Positions 7,065 through 8,261 of a DNA stretch of 8,261 nucleotides are shown here, in pieces. The notes beneath the pieces are model-generated. The model did no database searches, had not been told where the DNA came from, and saw nothing but the letters and a program-made list of their open reading frames with translations. Every line of letters starts with the position of its first letter. Position 1 is the first letter of the stretch. The position numbers were made by a program, and so were the translations under genes. This DNA comes from Anaerolineae bacterium (GTDB lineage: Bacteria > Chloroflexota > Anaerolineae > JAFGEY01): contig JAFGEY010000386.1 of the NCBI GenBank assembly GCA_016931365.1, positions 1 through 8,261 on the forward strand, read 5' to 3'.

Positions 7065-7763
7065 ATGGCTTCTGTAAAAGATATCCTCGCCAGGCTGAAA
7101 GCGAACACGCGGCCCGACCAGATCGCCGGGATGGCCCGCTACGGGATGACCGCCGAGGGCCGTCTGGGCGTATCGGTTCCCGACATGCGCAAGCTGGCCA
7201 AAGAGGTGGGCAAAGACCACTCACTTGCGCTTGCACTGTGGCAGATAGAAATGCCTGAAGCGCGAATCGTCGCCGCCATGATCGATGACCCCAAAGAGCT
7301 GACCGAAGCGCAGATGGATGACTGGGTCAAGGATTTCAACTCTTGGGATGTCTGCGATCAGGTATGTATGAATCTTTTTGAAAAGACGCCCCTGGCCTGG
7401 CAAAAGATTCTCGACTGGGCAGGGCAAGAAAAAGAGTTCGTCAAAAGGGCCGCTTTTGCCCTGCTCGCCTGCCTGGCCTGGCACGACAAAAAGGCGTCGG
7501 ACGAGCAGTTTGTGGCCTTGCTGCCGGTCATCCAGCGCGAGGCCACCGACGAGCGCAACATGGTGAAAAAGGCGGTCAACTGGGCGTTGCGAAACGTCGG
7601 CAAGCGCAGCTTGAGGCTGAACCAGGCCGCCATCGAGACGGCAAAAGAGATCCGGCAAATGGACTCGCCGGCCGCGCGCTGGATCGCTTCTGATGCGATC
7701 AAGGAGCTGGAAAGCGAAGCAGTCCAGAAACGGTTAAACAAAGGTAACGCGCCCGGTACCTGA
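7065..7763 (+). CDS. DNA alkylation repair protein, AlkD-type HEAT-repeat glycosylase
   Basis: The 232-residue length is close to Bacillus cereus AlkD (about 237). AlkD proteins excise positively charged alkylated bases such as N3- and N7-alkylpurines, using a curved stack of HEAT-like helical pairs rather than base flipping. The helical repeats are visible throughout. Residues matching the AlkD active site are kept: Trp94 and Asp98 in NSWDVCDQV (spacing as Trp109/Asp113 of AlkD), Arg128 in EFVKRAAFALLA, and Trp173 in VKKAVNWALRNVGK. The assignment of Arg128 and Trp173 is by eye. The frame is open back to 6807 inside the kinase gene, but the ATG at 7065 has GGGAGG (7053-7058) six bases ahead and begins where the family begins. 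It is the last gene of the probable HAD-GNAT/kinase/alkD operon. No clear terminator follows. Confidence 0.9.
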   Translation: MASVKDILARLKANTRPDQIAGMARYGMTAEGRLGVSVPDMRKLAKEVGKDHSLALALWQIEMPEARIVAAMIDDPKELTEAQMDDWVKDFNSWDVCDQVCMNLFEKTPLAWQKILDWAGQEKEFVKRAAFALLACLAWHDKKASDEQFVALLPVIQREATDERNMVKKAVNWALRNVGKRSLRLNQAAIETAKEIRQMDSPAARWIASDAIKELESEAVQKRLNKGNAPGT

Positions 7764-7855
7764 ACAGGCAGGCACAAAGCACAGGATGATGGATATGGGA
7801 CAAGAGATCGACGCTTGTCACGGATGGAGGTGGCGAGTAGTGTGATCAAGTTGGA
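7764..7855. other. Convergent intergenic region, nothing recognised
   Basis: The stretch between the alkD-like gene and the - strand stub shows no supported gene. A 19-codon + strand frame (7786-7845) has no convincing ribosome site. No stem with a T-run was found for either converging unit. Confidence 0.4.
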
Positions 7856-7903
7856 CTACTCAGGCGACGCCTGAATCTCTATCTCTGTACAAAGCTTTTT
7901 CAT
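7856..7903 (-). pseudogene. 15-codon stub resembling the N-terminus of an SRPBCC-family protein
   Basis: On the - strand an ATG at 7903 opens the peptide MKKLCTEIEIQASPE and ends at TAG (7858-7856). The pattern TEIEI-x-ASPE is the usual first strand and start of helix 1 of SRPBCC (START/polyketide-cyclase-like) proteins, which normally continue with a VW pair and some 130 further residues. The DNA beyond the stop does not continue the family in any frame I could read. It starts 19 bases after the SDR stop, as expected for a second gene in that operon. The best reading is a gene cut down by deletion or rearrangement; a real micro-peptide is possible but less likely. The family resemblance is recognised from only 15 residues. 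Confidence 0.5.
7860..7874. repeat. 15-base perfect palindrome at the stub's end
   Basis: TCAGGCGACGCCTGA has two 7-base complementary arms around one central base. It overlaps the last codons of the SRPBCC-like stub. Neither strand has a T-run after it, so it is a poor terminator candidate. It may mark the breakpoint or be a protein-binding site. Confidence 0.45.
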
Positions 7904-7910
7904 CTCGTTT

Positions 7911-7919
7911 CCTCCTCTT
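7911..7919 (-). promoter_or_regulatory. Strong Shine-Dalgarno ahead of the SRPBCC-like stub
   Basis: Read on the - strand, AAGAGGAGG lies seven bases before the ATG at 7903 and only two bases after the SDR stop codon. This spacing and strength argue that a real gene once began here, translationally coupled to the SDR. Confidence 0.7.
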
Positions 7920-7921
7920 GT

Positions 7922-8261
7922 TCATACCGAAAACAGCAGCGGGTTGCGCTCATTGATCATCGCTTCAGTGCGCTCCAGTAACAGTGGGTTCAGTTCCGGG
8001 TGGGTGAGAATGTAGAGCCGCTCGTCGCGGATCGCGTCGAACGTACAGTCGGCAATGTGCTCGGGAGACAGCATTCCTCCATAATCCTTGTAGCGTTTGG
8101 CGACCTCGGACCAGATGGCCTCCAGCGCTTGTTGAGGCATCGGCCCGGCGGCATCCCCATTGTGGTAAACAGGCGGCTGGTTGCGCTCTGCGTCATAGAT
8201 GCGCGTCCTGACGTGGGATGGACAGAGCACCGAGACTTTGAGTTTGGCGTCGCGTTCCGCC
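7922..8261 (-). CDS. Short-chain dehydrogenase/reductase (SDR), C-terminal part
   Basis: The - strand frame stays open to the window edge, so the gene is partial: 112 C-terminal residues are visible, beginning AERDAKLKVSVLCPSHVRTRI and ending NPLLFSV before TGA (7924-7922). The GTG at 8230 is an internal valine, not the start. The stretch KVSVLCPSHVRT matches the strand-6 and loop region of classical SDRs (usually V-x-V-x-P-G-x-V-x-T), and the tail with AIRDERLYILTHPE followed by ERTEAMI is typical of a large group of NAD(P)-dependent SDRs. The Rossmann nucleotide site and the catalytic Ser-Tyr-Lys lie outside the window, so activity and substrate cannot be judged. A ribosome site for a further gene directly follows the stop, implying an operon truncated downstream. 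Confidence 0.85.
   Translation of the reverse strand, partial: AERDAKLKVSVLCPSHVRTRIYDAERNQPPVYHNGDAAGPMPQQALEAIWSEVAKRYKDYGGMLSPEHIADCTFDAIRDERLYILTHPELNPLLLERTEAMINERNPLLFSV

Noticed and set aside
6016..7236. A 406-codon open frame on the - strand
   Set aside because: It lies opposite the kinase and the start of the alkD-like gene, has low-complexity Arg/Pro/Gly-rich content at its start and no family resemblance. It is a mirror of high-GC coding on the + strand.
7786..7845. A 19-codon + strand frame after the alkD-like gene
   Set aside because: It has no convincing ribosome site, no family resemblance, and lies in a probable rearrangement zone.
7860..7874. Palindrome as a bidirectional terminator between convergent genes
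   Set aside because: The stem is short and no T-run follows on either strand.

Overview
The window is a GC-rich bacterial segment with six substantial reading frames, one decayed gene and one gene stub. Protein style points to a free-living bacterium, possibly Chloroflexota (Anaerolineae-like); that placement is an impression, since no rRNA or other marker is present. All genes lie on the + strand except the last two items, which converge from the right edge. No tRNA, rRNA, CRISPR array, transposase or phage gene was seen.

Layout: (1) 1-167 is an AT-rich upstream region with a TATAAT box, leading into a 434-residue GPH/MelB-type MFS symporter (168-1472). (2) 1473-1673 is a leader-like gap with a two-part inverted repeat and three tandem 7-mers, just ahead of the Shine-Dalgarno of a compact UvrA-type ABC ATPase (1674-4214). 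This protein keeps its zinc modules and ATPase motifs but has no room for the UvrB-binding domain, so it is UvrA2/DrrC-like. A clear intrinsic terminator follows at 4248-4284. (3) 4320-4778 is the C-terminal remnant of a winged-helix HTH_42 (AlkZ/YcaQ-type) protein whose catalytic N-terminal half is absent; a perfect 13-bp inverted repeat lies inside it. (4) 4793-7763 is a tight probable operon: a HAD hydrolase fused to a GNAT acetyltransferase, an APH-fold kinase, and an AlkD-type DNA alkylation repair glycosylase, with gaps of 47 and 32 bases. (5) On the - strand at the right edge are the C-terminal 112 residues of a short-chain dehydrogenase and, just downstream, a strong ribosome binding site followed by a 15-codon stub that looks like the very start of an SRPBCC-family protein cut off by a stop codon.

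The shared theme is inference: three genes or remnants belong to families that include DNA-damage or genotoxin resistance proteins (UvrA2-like, AlkZ-like, AlkD-like), and they sit beside two families often used for small-molecule modification (APH, GNAT). This could be an accessory genotoxin-tolerance neighbourhood that has been rearranged, as the two broken genes show. Nothing in the sequence proves that the genes act together.
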